The translations under genes and the position numbers were made by a program. 15,442 bases of DNA, from the NCBI GenBank assembly GCA_030639705.1, contig DAOWKX010000119.1:1-15442 (forward strand). Reading direction: 5' to 3'. The notes under the pieces were generated by a model. That model was not told the origin of the DNA. It saw only the letters and a program-made list of their open reading frames with translations, and made no database searches. The DNA comes from Candidatus Aminicenantota bacterium (GTDB lineage Bacteria; Acidobacteriota; Aminicenantia; UBA2199). Shown piece by piece: positions 1 through 7,495 of the stretch; the stretch's first letter is position 1, and each line of letters opens with the position of its first letter.

Positions 1-544
1 GAATTATTACTTTTTTTAATAAATTGTATGTAAATTGATAAACATTTTCTCTATTAACAAGTATCTGTAATTCACCTTCAAATTTATCTTCTGCCAAATT
101 AAAATATTGGATTTTTTTATAGCTCTGCTTACTTCCATGCACAATTTTACTTCTATATTTATAGATTTTATTAATAATTTTTTCTATATTAATTTGATTA
201 TTAAAATATTTTGACATATCAATCTTGTGTTCAAATCTATTGTTTAACAAATTTAATTTTGTTCTTAATTGTCTAGATAATGAATCTTCATCTATATTTT
301 TTGGTTGATGAGTTAAAAGCATTTCTAGAATTGAAAAAATTGCTACTAATCTAAAAGGGGATTTTTTAGAAATGGTTTTTAACATCATAAAATCGAACAA
401 AGCATTATTGATAAAATCATATTCATCTTTGTCTTTATCAAATTTCTCTTTAATAGATAATATATTTTTCAATTCAGTTATATCATTCAATGTAATTTTA
501 GTTGATTCCGTAATAAATAAATTATCGAAAAAAAATAAAAACAT
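1..544 (-). CDS. Apea-like HEPN domain protein, C-terminus off the left edge, possibly truncated at its 5' end
   Basis: An uninterrupted minus-strand frame runs from the ATG at 544-542 to the left edge (181 residues seen, no stop). Residues about 45-180 look like an Apea-like HEPN domain: a hydrophobic helix ending SILEMLLTH (71-79), a basic helix around 89-105, then YRSKIVHG (130-137), which contains the HEPN R-x4-H signature (R131, H136) of putative RNase active sites. Proteins with this domain occur in ApeA and other defence systems. The ATG has no Shine-Dalgarno. The frame stays open upstream through codons with a protein-like character (PDPEKLFFLPSPIS just before M1) to a stop at 653-655 inside the tRNA fragment, with no ATG, GTG or TTG. 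The gene may therefore have lost its true N-terminus at the island junction. Codon use is very AT-rich, unlike the genes to the right. The family call is good; the biological role is inferred. Confidence 0.68.
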   Translation of the reverse strand, partial: MFLFFFDNLFITESTKITLNDITELKNILSIKEKFDKDKDEYDFINNALFDFMMLKTISKKSPFRLVAIFSILEMLLTHQPKNIDEDSLSRQLRTKLNLLNNRFEHKIDMSKYFNNQINIEKIINKIYKYRSKIVHGSKQSYKKIQYFNLAEDKFEGELQILVNRENVYQFTYNLLKKVII

Positions 545-620
545 AGATATAGGAGAAGGAAGAAAAAATAATTTTTCGGGGTCAGGGCTAAAGAATAAAG
601 AAATATTTAATAAAAAAGAA

Positions 621-662
621 CTCTTAATCCATAGGTTAAAGGTTCGATTCCTTTAGGGGTCA
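621..662 (+). repeat. 3' half of tRNA-Lys(CTT), probable attachment-site duplicate
   Basis: The bases read as the distal half of a tRNA. Anticodon loop CTCTTAA (621-627) has anticodon CTT (623-625); the 3' anticodon stem is TCCAT (628-632) and the variable loop AGGTT (633-637). The T arm is AAAGG / TTCGATT / CCTTT (638-654), the 3' acceptor strand AGGGGTC (655-661) and the discriminator A662, followed by a T-run. The expected 5' acceptor strand (GACCCCT) and D arm are absent upstream, and the bases before 621 do not pair fully with TCCAT, so no intact tRNA can fold. A fragment starting at the anticodon loop and ending at the tRNA 3' end is typical of the core left by tRNA-targeted integration. 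Confidence 0.72.
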
Positions 663-864
663 TTTTTTCCCTTTTCCCTAATTTCAGCATTTAAAAAATT
701 AATAAATTAACAATCCGTCCCTAATTTGTCAGCAAATCAATAAAAATTTGATAATCTGATTTATCTGAGAATATCTTTTCAGATCGTCTTACCCGGTTCA
801 TTGCATGGTACCAGGCTCCGGGATAAAGTCAAACGAAGACTTCTGTAATAAAGAAAATGGGAGA

Positions 865-892
865 GTAGGGAACAGGCATGCCTGTTCCCTAC
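865..892. repeat. 28-bp perfect palindrome, REP-like
   Basis: The left arm GTAGGGAACAGGCA (865-878) is exactly mirrored by TGCCTGTTCCCTAC (879-892) with no spacer. It is not followed by a T-run, so it is a poor terminator. It resembles dispersed palindromes beginning GTAGGG that occur as repetitive extragenic elements in many bacterial genomes. It ends 19 bp before the -35 box of fhs, so a regulatory role cannot be excluded. The palindrome is seen; the repeat-family label is inferred. Confidence 0.7.
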
Positions 893-911
893 AATCTGAA
901 TTTCATTTTTG

Positions 912-940
912 TTGACATTAAATCTCTGAACTGTTAAATT
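912..940 (+). promoter_or_regulatory. Sigma-70-type promoter of fhs
   Basis: TTGACA (912-917) is a perfect -35 box, followed after 17 bp by TAAATT (935-940, four of six matches to TATAAT). Transcription would start near 947, giving a leader of roughly 55 nt. A perfect TATAAT also occurs at 960-965 but without a matching -35. The palindrome ATACCGGTAT (950-959) lies just after the predicted start and could be an operator. Confidence 0.6.
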
Positions 941-1002
941 TTTTTTAAGATACCGGTATTATAATCACCATTAAAAATACCGTAACAATGGAGGACAGTT
1001 TG

Positions 1003-2655
1003 ATGAAGACAGATATTGAAATTGCCAGAGAAGCAACCATGCTAAATATTGATGAAATGAGGAAAAAGTTGGGTATACTGGATAATGAATTCTGGCCCTT
1101 TGGCCAGTTTAAAGGAAAGCTTTCCCTGCAGTTACTTGAGCGCTTAAAGAAGAAAAAAGAGGGAAAACTGATAGTGGTGACGGCCGTAACGCCTACCAAG
1201 CTCGGCGAAGGAAAAACCACCACCTCAATCGGAGTATCAATGGGAATCAATCAATTAGGACGGTCATCGATTGTAGCCATACGGGAGCCCTCACTGGGAC
1301 CGGTTTTCGGTCTAAAAGGCGGTGCAGCCGGCGGTGGGTTTTCTCAGGTTTTACCCATGGAAGACATAAACCTTCATTTTACCGGAGATATTCATGCGAT
1401 AACCACGGCCAACAACCTTTTATCTGCTGTCATTGACAATCATATTCACTTTACCAATAGTTTGAAAATTGATACCCGTAAAATAATGTGGCGACGGGCC
1501 ATGGACATGAATGATAGGAATCTCAGAAACATGGTTGTGGGTCTGGGAGGGAAAAAACAGGGATATCCCAGAGAGGATGGATTTATCATTTCAGCAGCTT
1601 CTGAAGTGATGGCCATATTGACCTTGTCCCAAAATATTGAGGAGTTGAAAAAAAGAATGGGAAGTATTCTGGTCGGGTTTACCCGAAAAGATGAGGCTGT
1701 CTATGTGAGAGATTTTAAAATATGCGGTGCCATGGCAACGGTATTGAGAGAAGCCATAAAACCCAATCTGGTACAAACCATAGAGAATACGCCTGCTTTG
1801 ATTCATGGTGGACCTTTTGCCAATATTTCCTTTGGGACCAATAGCATTGTGGCCACCCGGCTGGCTTTGAAGTTAAGTGACTATGTGGTTACCGAATGTG
1901 GTTTCGGATCAGACCTGGGATTTGAAAAATTTATAGACCTCGTGGCCCGGTTTGCAGATTATAAGATACATGCCGTGGTCATTGTGGCTACGGTGAGAGC
2001 CCTCAAGCACCAGGGTGGAGGCAATGATATGTCAGCCCTGAAAGAGGGCCTGGCCAATCTGGGAAAGCATATTGAGAATGTGAAATTCTTCGGCTTTTCT
2101 CCTGTTGTGGCGGTCAATGTGTTTCCCGAAGATGATGAGGGTGATTTAAAGATTATTCATGAATTTTGTCGTCATCGGGGGGTTATGGTGGAATTGAGTG
2201 AGGCTTTTACTAAAGGAGGGAAAGGTGCCCGGCCATTGGCTGAAACTGTGGTTAAGGTGGCAGACAAATCAGATGGTAAGTATAACTGGGTTTATCCTCT
2301 GGACGATCCGATTCAAGAAAAGATTGAAAAGGTTGCCACCGTTGTTTATGGAGCTGACGGTGTGATTTATTCATGGGATGCCAAGAAGAAACTGAAATTG
2401 ATTGACAAGCTGGGTTTAAATGAGTTTCCCATCTGTATTGCCAAAACGCCTCTATCCTTATCCGACAACCAGAAGAAATTAAATGTCCCCACGGGTTGGC
2501 GGTTGAATATCAATGAGATAAATATAGCCACCGGGGCCGGTTATGTGATTCCCATTTCCGGTGATATCATGCTGATGCCCGGACTGCCCCGGGTTCCGTC
2601 TGCGGAGAAAATTGATATAGATGCAACCGGACATCATATTTCCGGACTTTTTTAA
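1003..2655 (+). CDS. fhs: Formate--tetrahydrofolate ligase
   Basis: Fhs ligates formate to tetrahydrofolate with ATP, giving 10-formyl-THF for purine synthesis, formyl-Met-tRNA and, in some anaerobes, the methyl branch of the Wood-Ljungdahl pathway. Numbered from this start, the ATP-binding loop PTKLGEGKTT is at 64-73, followed by EPSLGP (95-100), the KGGAAGGG signature (105-112), FTGDIHAIT (126-134) and the second signature VATVRALKHQGGG (328-340). Length is 550 residues, usual for the family. An ATG at 988 would add MEDSL, but GGAGG at 990-994, eight bases before the ATG at 1003, makes 1003 the better start. GPFANISFGTNS differs from the more usual GPFANIAHGCNS, a modest divergence. The stop codon overlaps that of convergent ksgA by 4 bp. 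The identity is secure. Confidence 0.96.
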   Translation: MKTDIEIAREATMLNIDEMRKKLGILDNEFWPFGQFKGKLSLQLLERLKKKKEGKLIVVTAVTPTKLGEGKTTTSIGVSMGINQLGRSSIVAIREPSLGPVFGLKGGAAGGGFSQVLPMEDINLHFTGDIHAITTANNLLSAVIDNHIHFTNSLKIDTRKIMWRRAMDMNDRNLRNMVVGLGGKKQGYPREDGFIISAASEVMAILTLSQNIEELKKRMGSILVGFTRKDEAVYVRDFKICGAMATVLREAIKPNLVQTIENTPALIHGGPFANISFGTNSIVATRLALKLSDYVVTECGFGSDLGFEKFIDLVARFADYKIHAVVIVATVRALKHQGGGNDMSALKEGLANLGKHIENVKFFGFSPVVAVNVFPEDDEGDLKIIHEFCRHRGVMVELSEAFTKGGKGARPLAETVVKVADKSDGKYNWVYPLDDPIQEKIEKVATVVYGADGVIYSWDAKKKLKLIDKLGLNEFPICIAKTPLSLSDNQKKLNVPTGWRLNINEINIATGAGYVIPISGDIMLMPGLPRVPSAEKIDIDATGHHISGLF

Positions 2656-3425
2656 TCCTTCAGTTGTGAATGGATGTCAATAAAATCCGATAACTCAAGC
2701 TGCTCGGCTCGGATATCTGTGCTTATTTTTTTGTTTTTAAAAATGGATATCAGCTTTTCTTTTTTATAAATCTTCGAGAGAGTATTCATTAAGGTTTTTC
2801 GTCTGGAACTGAAACATATTTTTAAGAATTGATAAAACTCTGGCTGGCCTGATAAAATGAGTCGATCCGGTCTTTTTTGAAATATAAAAACCGTGGATAT
2901 TACCCCGGGAGGTGGAGAAAAAGATCCCGGTTGGATGTCAAACTTTTTTTGAGAAAGAAAGATATATTCGAACATCAGAGCCTGGGGATTTTTTTTTTTG
3001 GAATTTTTTAACGGAATGATTTTATCAACAAATTCCTTCTGCATCATGTAAATCCCTTTTTGGATTTTTTTGCTTTCTTTTATGGTCCAGTCGATCAGGT
3101 CCTTTGAAATATAATAGGGAATATTTCCGACACAAATGATATTTTCTTTCAACGACAGGTGTTCCAGTTGAATATCCAGTATATTGGCATTGATCAGTGT
3201 ACAGTTTTTCCGGAATTTTTTTTTTAAGATCCGGAATAAATCTTTATCCATTTCAACCAGTATGATTTCCTGTTCTTTACCACATTTTATCAGGAGATTG
3301 GATAGTACACCCTTACCGGGGCCGATCTCAAGAATCGGTCCTTCGATTGGGAAAAGGAGATCAATCATTTTTCTGGCGATATTTTGATTGGTCAGGAAAT
3401 GCTGTCCTATAGAAACCGGATTCAT
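2652..3425 (-). CDS. rsmA: 16S rRNA (adenine1518-N6/adenine1519-N6)-dimethyltransferase
   Basis: RsmA (KsgA) dimethylates two adjacent adenines in the 3'-terminal helix of 16S rRNA during late 30S assembly, using S-adenosylmethionine. The 257-residue protein has the N-terminal GQHFL (7-11), SAM motif I EIGPGKG (33-39), the acidic ribose-binding VEMD (57-60) and the catalytic NIPYY motif (101-105, a variant of NLPYY). A C-terminal helical domain follows. Length is close to the family norm. It is the last gene of the purD-purE-mtaB-rsmA operon; its ATG overlaps the mtaB stop by 4 bp (ATGA), which suggests translational coupling. Its stop overlaps that of convergent fhs, leaving no room for an intergenic terminator. 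Confidence 0.95.
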   Translation of the reverse strand: MNPVSIGQHFLTNQNIARKMIDLLFPIEGPILEIGPGKGVLSNLLIKCGKEQEIILVEMDKDLFRILKKKFRKNCTLINANILDIQLEHLSLKENIICVGNIPYYISKDLIDWTIKESKKIQKGIYMMQKEFVDKIIPLKNSKKKNPQALMFEYIFLSQKKFDIQPGSFSPPPGVISTVFIFQKRPDRLILSGQPEFYQFLKICFSSRRKTLMNTLSKIYKKEKLISIFKNKKISTDIRAEQLELSDFIDIHSQLKD

Positions 3426-4672
3426 TTACCGATAACCTCGCCTTCGGATAAATTTTCATTAATCATTTTGTTAATTCTTATTTTAACTTTTCTCTTTTTA
3501 TATCCTTTCAGGGGGGGGATTCGAACCGCCAGGAAGTTGCCGGTGATGACCAGCGAGTGGTTTTTGTTTTCTTGGATGAGTATGCCATCCAGTATTCTGT
3601 CTAAAAACTTTTCCCGGTAGCGAATTCGCAAATCAATATTGATTTCTTTTAAAATTTGCATCCGCTTTTTAAGAACATTCATGGGAATCGAATCCAGGGA
3701 ATATGCCCGGGTGCCCTCTCTGGGTGAAAAAGGAAAAATATGAAGATAATTCAAGGGAGTTTGACTGATTAATTCCACGCTTTCCTGAAAGTGTTTTTCA
3801 GATTCTCCCGGGAAACCCACTATGATGTCAGTTCCAAAATTGGCATCCGGGAAGAATTTGTGGAACTGACCTAAGATGTTTTTAAATTCAATGGTTTTTA
3901 ATCCCCGGTTCATTTTTCTTAAAATTGTATTGCTGCCGCTCTGTAATGAAAGGTGAAAACTCTGAGCCAGATTTTCAATGTAACTGAGTTCTTTAATAAA
4001 GCTGTATTTTATATATCTGGGATCCAGGGAACTGAGACGGAGAAAATCGATGTCTTTTACCTGACTCACTTTTTGTATCAGGTTAAGAAGATTGTCTCTG
4101 GGGAATAAATCGTATCCGTAGGCTGAAAGATTGATTCCGGTTAAAACTATTTCACGATATCCCAGGGAGGTAAAATATTCAACCTTTTTTAAGATATTTG
4201 TCAGTGGAATACTGGTGGATTTTCCTCTCAGGTAGGGGACGATGCAAAATGAACATCTGTGATTACAGCCATCCTGAACTTTCAAAAATATCCTGGACCT
4301 GAAAGCTGAGTGGAATATCAGGTTTTTACTTTTTGCCGGGAACAATTCTTTGACGGTTTGGGTCAAATCCTTTTTTTGTTTGTTGTTAATGAATATATAA
4401 TTTTTATATCTATTATTTAATTTTGGTGACTCCTTTGAAACAGTACAACCGGTAATGATCCATTTTTTATAAGTGTTTTTGTATACCTTGTTGATAAATT
4501 TTAAAACATCCCTTTCTGCTTTTTCAGTGACACTGCAGGTGTTTATAATACCGAAATCAGCATCATTGACGGAAGAGACCAGTTTATAACCGGAATTTTC
4601 CAGCTCAATAATCCATTCCTGAATTTCGGCCTGATTTGTCCTGCAGCCAAAATAATTGACATAAAACTTCAT
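3422..4672 (-). CDS. mtaB: Radical-SAM tRNA methylthiotransferase, MtaB-like
   Basis: Members of this family insert a methylthio group at position 37 of tRNA; MtaB converts t6A37 to ms2t6A37, helping decoding of ANN codons. The N-terminal UPF0004 domain has the three auxiliary-cluster cysteines C10 (FGCRTNQ), C46 (INTCSVT) and C76 (ITGC). The radical-SAM cluster motif is C136-x3-C140-x2-C143 in GCNHRCSFC. A basic TRAM-like RNA-binding tail covers about 355-416. All six cysteines are present, so the enzyme should be active. The CSVTEKAERD and GCRTNQ context favours MtaB over MiaB or RimO, but substrate choice is an inference. ATGA overlaps join it to purE upstream and rsmA downstream. Confidence 0.85.
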   Translation of the reverse strand: MKFYVNYFGCRTNQAEIQEWIIELENSGYKLVSSVNDADFGIINTCSVTEKAERDVLKFINKVYKNTYKKWIITGCTVSKESPKLNNRYKNYIFINNKQKKDLTQTVKELFPAKSKNLIFHSAFRSRIFLKVQDGCNHRCSFCIVPYLRGKSTSIPLTNILKKVEYFTSLGYREIVLTGINLSAYGYDLFPRDNLLNLIQKVSQVKDIDFLRLSSLDPRYIKYSFIKELSYIENLAQSFHLSLQSGSNTILRKMNRGLKTIEFKNILGQFHKFFPDANFGTDIIVGFPGESEKHFQESVELISQTPLNYLHIFPFSPREGTRAYSLDSIPMNVLKKRMQILKEINIDLRIRYREKFLDRILDGILIQENKNHSLVITGNFLAVRIPPLKGYKKRKVKIRINKMINENLSEGEVIGK

Positions 4673-5172
4673 TCAGTTTTAATTCTTTTCTTCAGTCGGT
4701 TGCTTTTTTCTATGACCTGGCGTTTCTGTTCTTCCCTGAATTGTATCAGTTTTTCTTTTATGGTTTGTTCGGTCAGTGATAAAATTTCCATGGCAAAAAG
4801 GACTGCATTCATGCCCCCTGAATTTCCGATACCAAAAGTAGCAACCGGAATTCCCCCGGGCATTTGGATGATAGAGTAGAGGGAATCGACTCCGGATAAT
4901 TTGGAATCAACGGGCACACCCAGTACCGGTAGCAGGGTTTGGGCGGCAATCACTCCGGGAAGATGTGCAGCGCCTCCGGCAGCGGCAATGATTATCTTTA
5001 TCCCTGTGGATTCGAATTCTTTAATGATTTCCGACGTTCTTTCAGGTGTCCGGTGAGCAGAACTCACTTCGATTTCAAAAGGAATATTAAATTTTTCCAA
5101 AATTGCGATACCTTTTTCCATAAACGGATAGTCTGAATCACTACCCAGTATGATTCCGATTTTTTGATTCAT
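4669..5172 (-). CDS. purE: N5-carboxyaminoimidazole ribonucleotide mutase (class I PurE)
   Basis: PurE moves the carboxyl group of N5-CAIR to C4 to give CAIR in de novo purine synthesis. The 167-residue protein carries the phosphate-binding GSDSD (10-14), SSAHRTP with H40 (38-43), the AAGGAAHLPG loop with H70 (64-73) and MPGGIPVAT. The residues fit the bacterial class I mutase, which normally works with PurK; purK is not in this window. The C-terminal tail from about 137 is strongly charged (RFREEQKRQVIEK-like) and probably helical. The gene overlaps purD upstream and mtaB downstream by 4 bp each. Confidence 0.95.
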   Translation of the reverse strand: MNQKIGIILGSDSDYPFMEKGIAILEKFNIPFEIEVSSAHRTPERTSEIIKEFESTGIKIIIAAAGGAAHLPGVIAAQTLLPVLGVPVDSKLSGVDSLYSIIQMPGGIPVATFGIGNSGGMNAVLFAMEILSLTEQTIKEKLIQFREEQKRQVIEKSNRLKKRIKTE

Positions 5173-6431
5173 TTTTTTACCTTCCCGATATCTGTTCTAT
5201 AGTAGATATTATCATAGCCAATGAAAGAAATCGCGTCATATATTTTTTTCATGGCATCTTTTAAATTATTGCTCAGGGCACAAACATTCAACACCCTGCC
5301 TCCAGATGTATGATAGCTCCTATCTTTTAAAATTGTTCCCGCATGAAATATCTCCACTCCCAGCGATTTAGCTCTTTCCAGGCCATCAATCTTTTTATCC
5401 GTTTCAAATTTGGAGGGATATCCCTTTGAAGTCACCACCACACATCCGGACACCTTATCATCCCATCTCACAGGAATATCAAATAAACTCCCGTCCGTTG
5501 AACCTTCCATCAGTTCAACGAGATCGCTTTTAAGCCTCAGCAATATGGTCTGGGTTTCCGGGTCACCGAGCCTCACGTTATACTCTAAAACCCGGGGGCC
5601 TTCGGATGTGATCATCAGGCCGGCATATAAAACGCCACGGAATTCTTTTCCTTCGAGGCGCATGCCCTCAATGGTCGGGATGATAATTGTTTTCATAATA
5701 GTGGTGTATAGATTTTTGTCACTCAGAGGGGAAGGTGAAATAGCTCCCATTCCACCTGTGTTGGGCCCTTTGTCGCCGTCAAATATTTTTTTGTAATCCA
5801 TTGAAGATACCAGGGGTATGGCTCTCTTCCCGTCTGAGATAATCATAAAAGACATCTCCTGGCCGCTTAAATATTCTTCGATAATGATTTGTTCACCTGA
5901 TTTACCAAATTTTTTCTCTATCATGATTGAATTGATGCTGGCTTCTGCCGGTTCAATGCTATTGCAGATAAATACACCTTTTCCGCCTGCCAGGCCATCG
6001 GCTTTTATTACTACCGGAAATTGGGTATTTTTTAAAAACTCTTTGGCATCGTTTGGATAATTAAAGGTTTGAAAATCAGAGGTGGGGATTTTATTTTTTT
6101 TCATGAATTCTTTGGCAAATATTTTCGAACTCTCGATCATGGCTGCTTTCTGAGTAGGTCCAAATATTTTCAGGTTTCTTCTGTTGAATTCATCAACAAT
6201 TCCCAGTGAAAGGGGGAGTTCGGGGCCAACTACGGTTAGATTTATTTTCTTTTCCTGGGCAAAATCTGCTATTTCAATGATATTGGATGCCTTAATATCA
6301 ATGGTTTTTGCCAGTTCATTCATACCTGAATTTCCCGGTAAGGCAAAAATTTCTTTTACTTTTTTTGAATGGGAAATTTTCCAGACCAGGGCATGTTCTC
6401 TTCCACCGGAACCGATGACTAACACTTTCAT
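5169..6431 (-). CDS. purD: Phosphoribosylamine--glycine ligase (GAR synthetase)
   Basis: PurD joins glycine to 5-phosphoribosylamine with ATP, the second step of purine synthesis. The 420-residue protein has the N-terminal SGGREHAL (8-15), ATP-grasp elements VIKADGLAGGKG (141-152), DGDKGPNTGGMGA (218-230) and LEYNVRLGDPE (282-292, a variant of LEFNxRxGDPE), and a C-terminal domain. Length is normal. It leads the operon: AAGGAG (6437-6442) lies five bases before the ATG, and a promoter is present at 6498-6526. Its TGA overlaps the purE ATG. No purine-riboswitch-like structure was seen in the short leader. Confidence 0.96.
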   Translation of the reverse strand: MKVLVIGSGGREHALVWKISHSKKVKEIFALPGNSGMNELAKTIDIKASNIIEIADFAQEKKINLTVVGPELPLSLGIVDEFNRRNLKIFGPTQKAAMIESSKIFAKEFMKKNKIPTSDFQTFNYPNDAKEFLKNTQFPVVIKADGLAGGKGVFICNSIEPAEASINSIMIEKKFGKSGEQIIIEEYLSGQEMSFMIISDGKRAIPLVSSMDYKKIFDGDKGPNTGGMGAISPSPLSDKNLYTTIMKTIIIPTIEGMRLEGKEFRGVLYAGLMITSEGPRVLEYNVRLGDPETQTILLRLKSDLVELMEGSTDGSLFDIPVRWDDKVSGCVVVTSKGYPSKFETDKKIDGLERAKSLGVEIFHAGTILKDRSYHTSGGRVLNVCALSNNLKDAMKKIYDAISFIGYDNIYYRTDIGKVKK

Positions 6432-6497
6432 GTTTACTCCTTGTTTATTAATTTTTCAATCTATTCTAAACTTCTTGTTCTGATCAATATATTTTTT

Positions 6498-6526
6498 ATT
6501 ATATAGAAAAAACATATCATTCTCAA
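6498..6526 (-). promoter_or_regulatory. Sigma-70 promoter of the purD-purE-mtaB-rsmA operon
   Basis: Read on the minus strand, TTGAGA (6526-6521, five of six matches) is followed after exactly 17 bp by a perfect TATAAT (6503-6498). Transcription would start near 6491, giving a leader of about 60 nt before purD. It lies in the 119-bp gap behind the EamA-family gene, so the pur operon need not depend on read-through. Confidence 0.72.
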
Positions 6527-6550
6527 GTTCAAGCTTTTTAAGTGAAAATT

Positions 6551-7495
6551 TTATTCTCCGGGGGGTAAGCGTTTTTTCGGATTTTTTTTCAATATGACCT
6601 TCAGGTTATCATATTGTTCCAGCATGATTCCGCCCACAATCAGGACCAAACCGGCAATAGAGGAAAATAGAATTTTTTCACCCACGAACAGGTTGATAAA
6701 AATCAGCGATATAAAAGGCATGATATAGATGAGAATACTCACTTTTGCGGTTGTTTGTGATAATTTCAGGGCTTTCAACCAGAAATAAAAGGTGAGTCCC
6801 ATCTCAAATAATCCGACATAAGTGGCACCGATCATTCCCCTGATAGGTGGCATTCTAAAGGGATGAAAGAGTATAAAAAAAAGAATAATAAAAAAAGTCC
6901 CGAAACAGAAATTCAGAAACAGACGAATGATAGGGTCTTGTTTATCTTTGGTATTGATCAGCCAGTACACAGACCAGAAAATTGAGCTGCCAAGTGCCAG
7001 TGCCACTCCCAGAGGGCTTTTGATCTTCAAGAAAGTCAGGTGGCCTTCTGTTGAGATAATGATAACGCCCATGAAGCTGATTAAAATGGCAATAAAAGTA
7101 TGGATTTTAACTTTTTGTTTGAGAATGGGGATGGAAAAAATAACAATGACGATTCCCCAGATCAGGTTTAAAGGCTGTGCCTGCTGGGCCGGAAGGAGCG
7201 AGTAGGATTTAAACACACAGAGATAATATAAAAAGGGGTTTAAAAATCCCATGAACAGTGACAGCAGGATATCGTCGCGCTTCAGGGCTTTCAGGCTGGC
7301 TGCTTTCTTTTGAGCCATAATGATTATGAAGAGCACTATAGTGGAGACAAAGGCGGATATAATTAAAAGCTCAATATAGGTCAGGGTCCGTAAGCTTATT
7401 TTAAAAGCCGATGCAACCGTGGACCAGCACAATATACTCAGCAGAGCAAAAAAATAGGCTTTTTTTTGATCCGGCCGGGTGGCTCTAATCTCCAT
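6551..7495 (-). CDS. EamA-family (DMT superfamily) transporter
   Basis: An inner-membrane carrier of the drug/metabolite transporter superfamily. From this start it has 314 residues with about ten hydrophobic segments arranged as two five-helix EamA repeats, a loop near STEGHL between them, and a basic cytoplasmic tail (KKNPKKRLPPGE). The frame is open further upstream, with ATGs at 7540 and 7531. Those would overlap the decarboxylase gene by over 45 bp and have no better ribosome-binding site. The ATG at 7495 overlaps by only 11 bp and starts just before the first helix. Co-transcription with the decarboxylase suggests the two act together, for example in moving an amine or amino acid; substrate and direction cannot be read from sequence. 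Confidence 0.82.
   Translation of the reverse strand: MEIRATRPDQKKAYFFALLSILCWSTVASAFKISLRTLTYIELLIISAFVSTIVLFIIIMAQKKAASLKALKRDDILLSLFMGFLNPFLYYLCVFKSYSLLPAQQAQPLNLIWGIVIVIFSIPILKQKVKIHTFIAILISFMGVIIISTEGHLTFLKIKSPLGVALALGSSIFWSVYWLINTKDKQDPIIRLFLNFCFGTFFIILFFILFHPFRMPPIRGMIGATYVGLFEMGLTFYFWLKALKLSQTTAKVSILIYIMPFISLIFINLFVGEKILFSSIAGLVLIVGGIMLEQYDNLKVILKKNPKKRLPPGE

Larger units (their letters stand above)
1..662. mobile_element. Right end of an AT-rich island integrated at a tRNA-Lys gene
   Basis: Bases 1 to about 620 are visibly far more AT-rich than everything after about 780 and carry an accessory-type gene (Apea-like HEPN). The AT-rich block ends at a partial copy of the 3' half of a tRNA gene (621-662). 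Tyrosine-recombinase islands typically enter the 3' end of a tRNA, leaving an intact tRNA at one end and a 3' duplicate at the other; this would be the duplicate end. No integrase is visible; it and the intact tRNA should lie to the left of the window. The composition shift and the fragment are seen; the island is inferred. Confidence 0.6.
663..1002. other. Non-coding gap between island end and fhs
   Basis: About 340 bases without a supported gene. It contains the T-run behind the tRNA fragment, an AT-rich tract to about 780, and a more GC-balanced stretch with a weak stem (CCCGG 792-796 / CCGGG 818-822, enclosing GGTACC). It also holds the 28-bp palindrome at 865-892, the fhs promoter at 912-940 and a 10-bp palindrome ATACCGGTAT (950-959) near the predicted transcription start. 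Nothing else recognisable was seen. Confidence 0.6.

Noticed and set aside
372..656. Plus-strand open frame of 94 codons at the left end
   Set aside because: It lies antisense to the HEPN frame, runs into the tRNA fragment, and has no ribosome-binding site or recognisable domain.
578..662. Full tRNA, or a short direct repeat GGGGTCA at 578-584 and 656-662
   Set aside because: No 5' acceptor strand or D arm exists upstream, and a 7-bp repeat is too short to be meaningful in this context.
792..822. Terminator hairpin CCCGG/CCGGG in the intergenic gap
   Set aside because: The stem is only five pairs with a long loop and is followed by ATAAAG, not a T-run.
941..1002. Folate (THF) riboswitch before fhs
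   Set aside because: The leader from the predicted start is only about 55 nt, too short for a THF riboswitch, and no matching helices were seen.
4939..6483. Several plus-strand open frames antisense to purE and purD
   Set aside because: They are shadows of strongly conserved minus-strand genes and show no protein family features.
6432..6497. Purine riboswitch before purD
   Set aside because: The leader of about 60 nt is AT-rich with no three-helix fold or conserved loop sequences.
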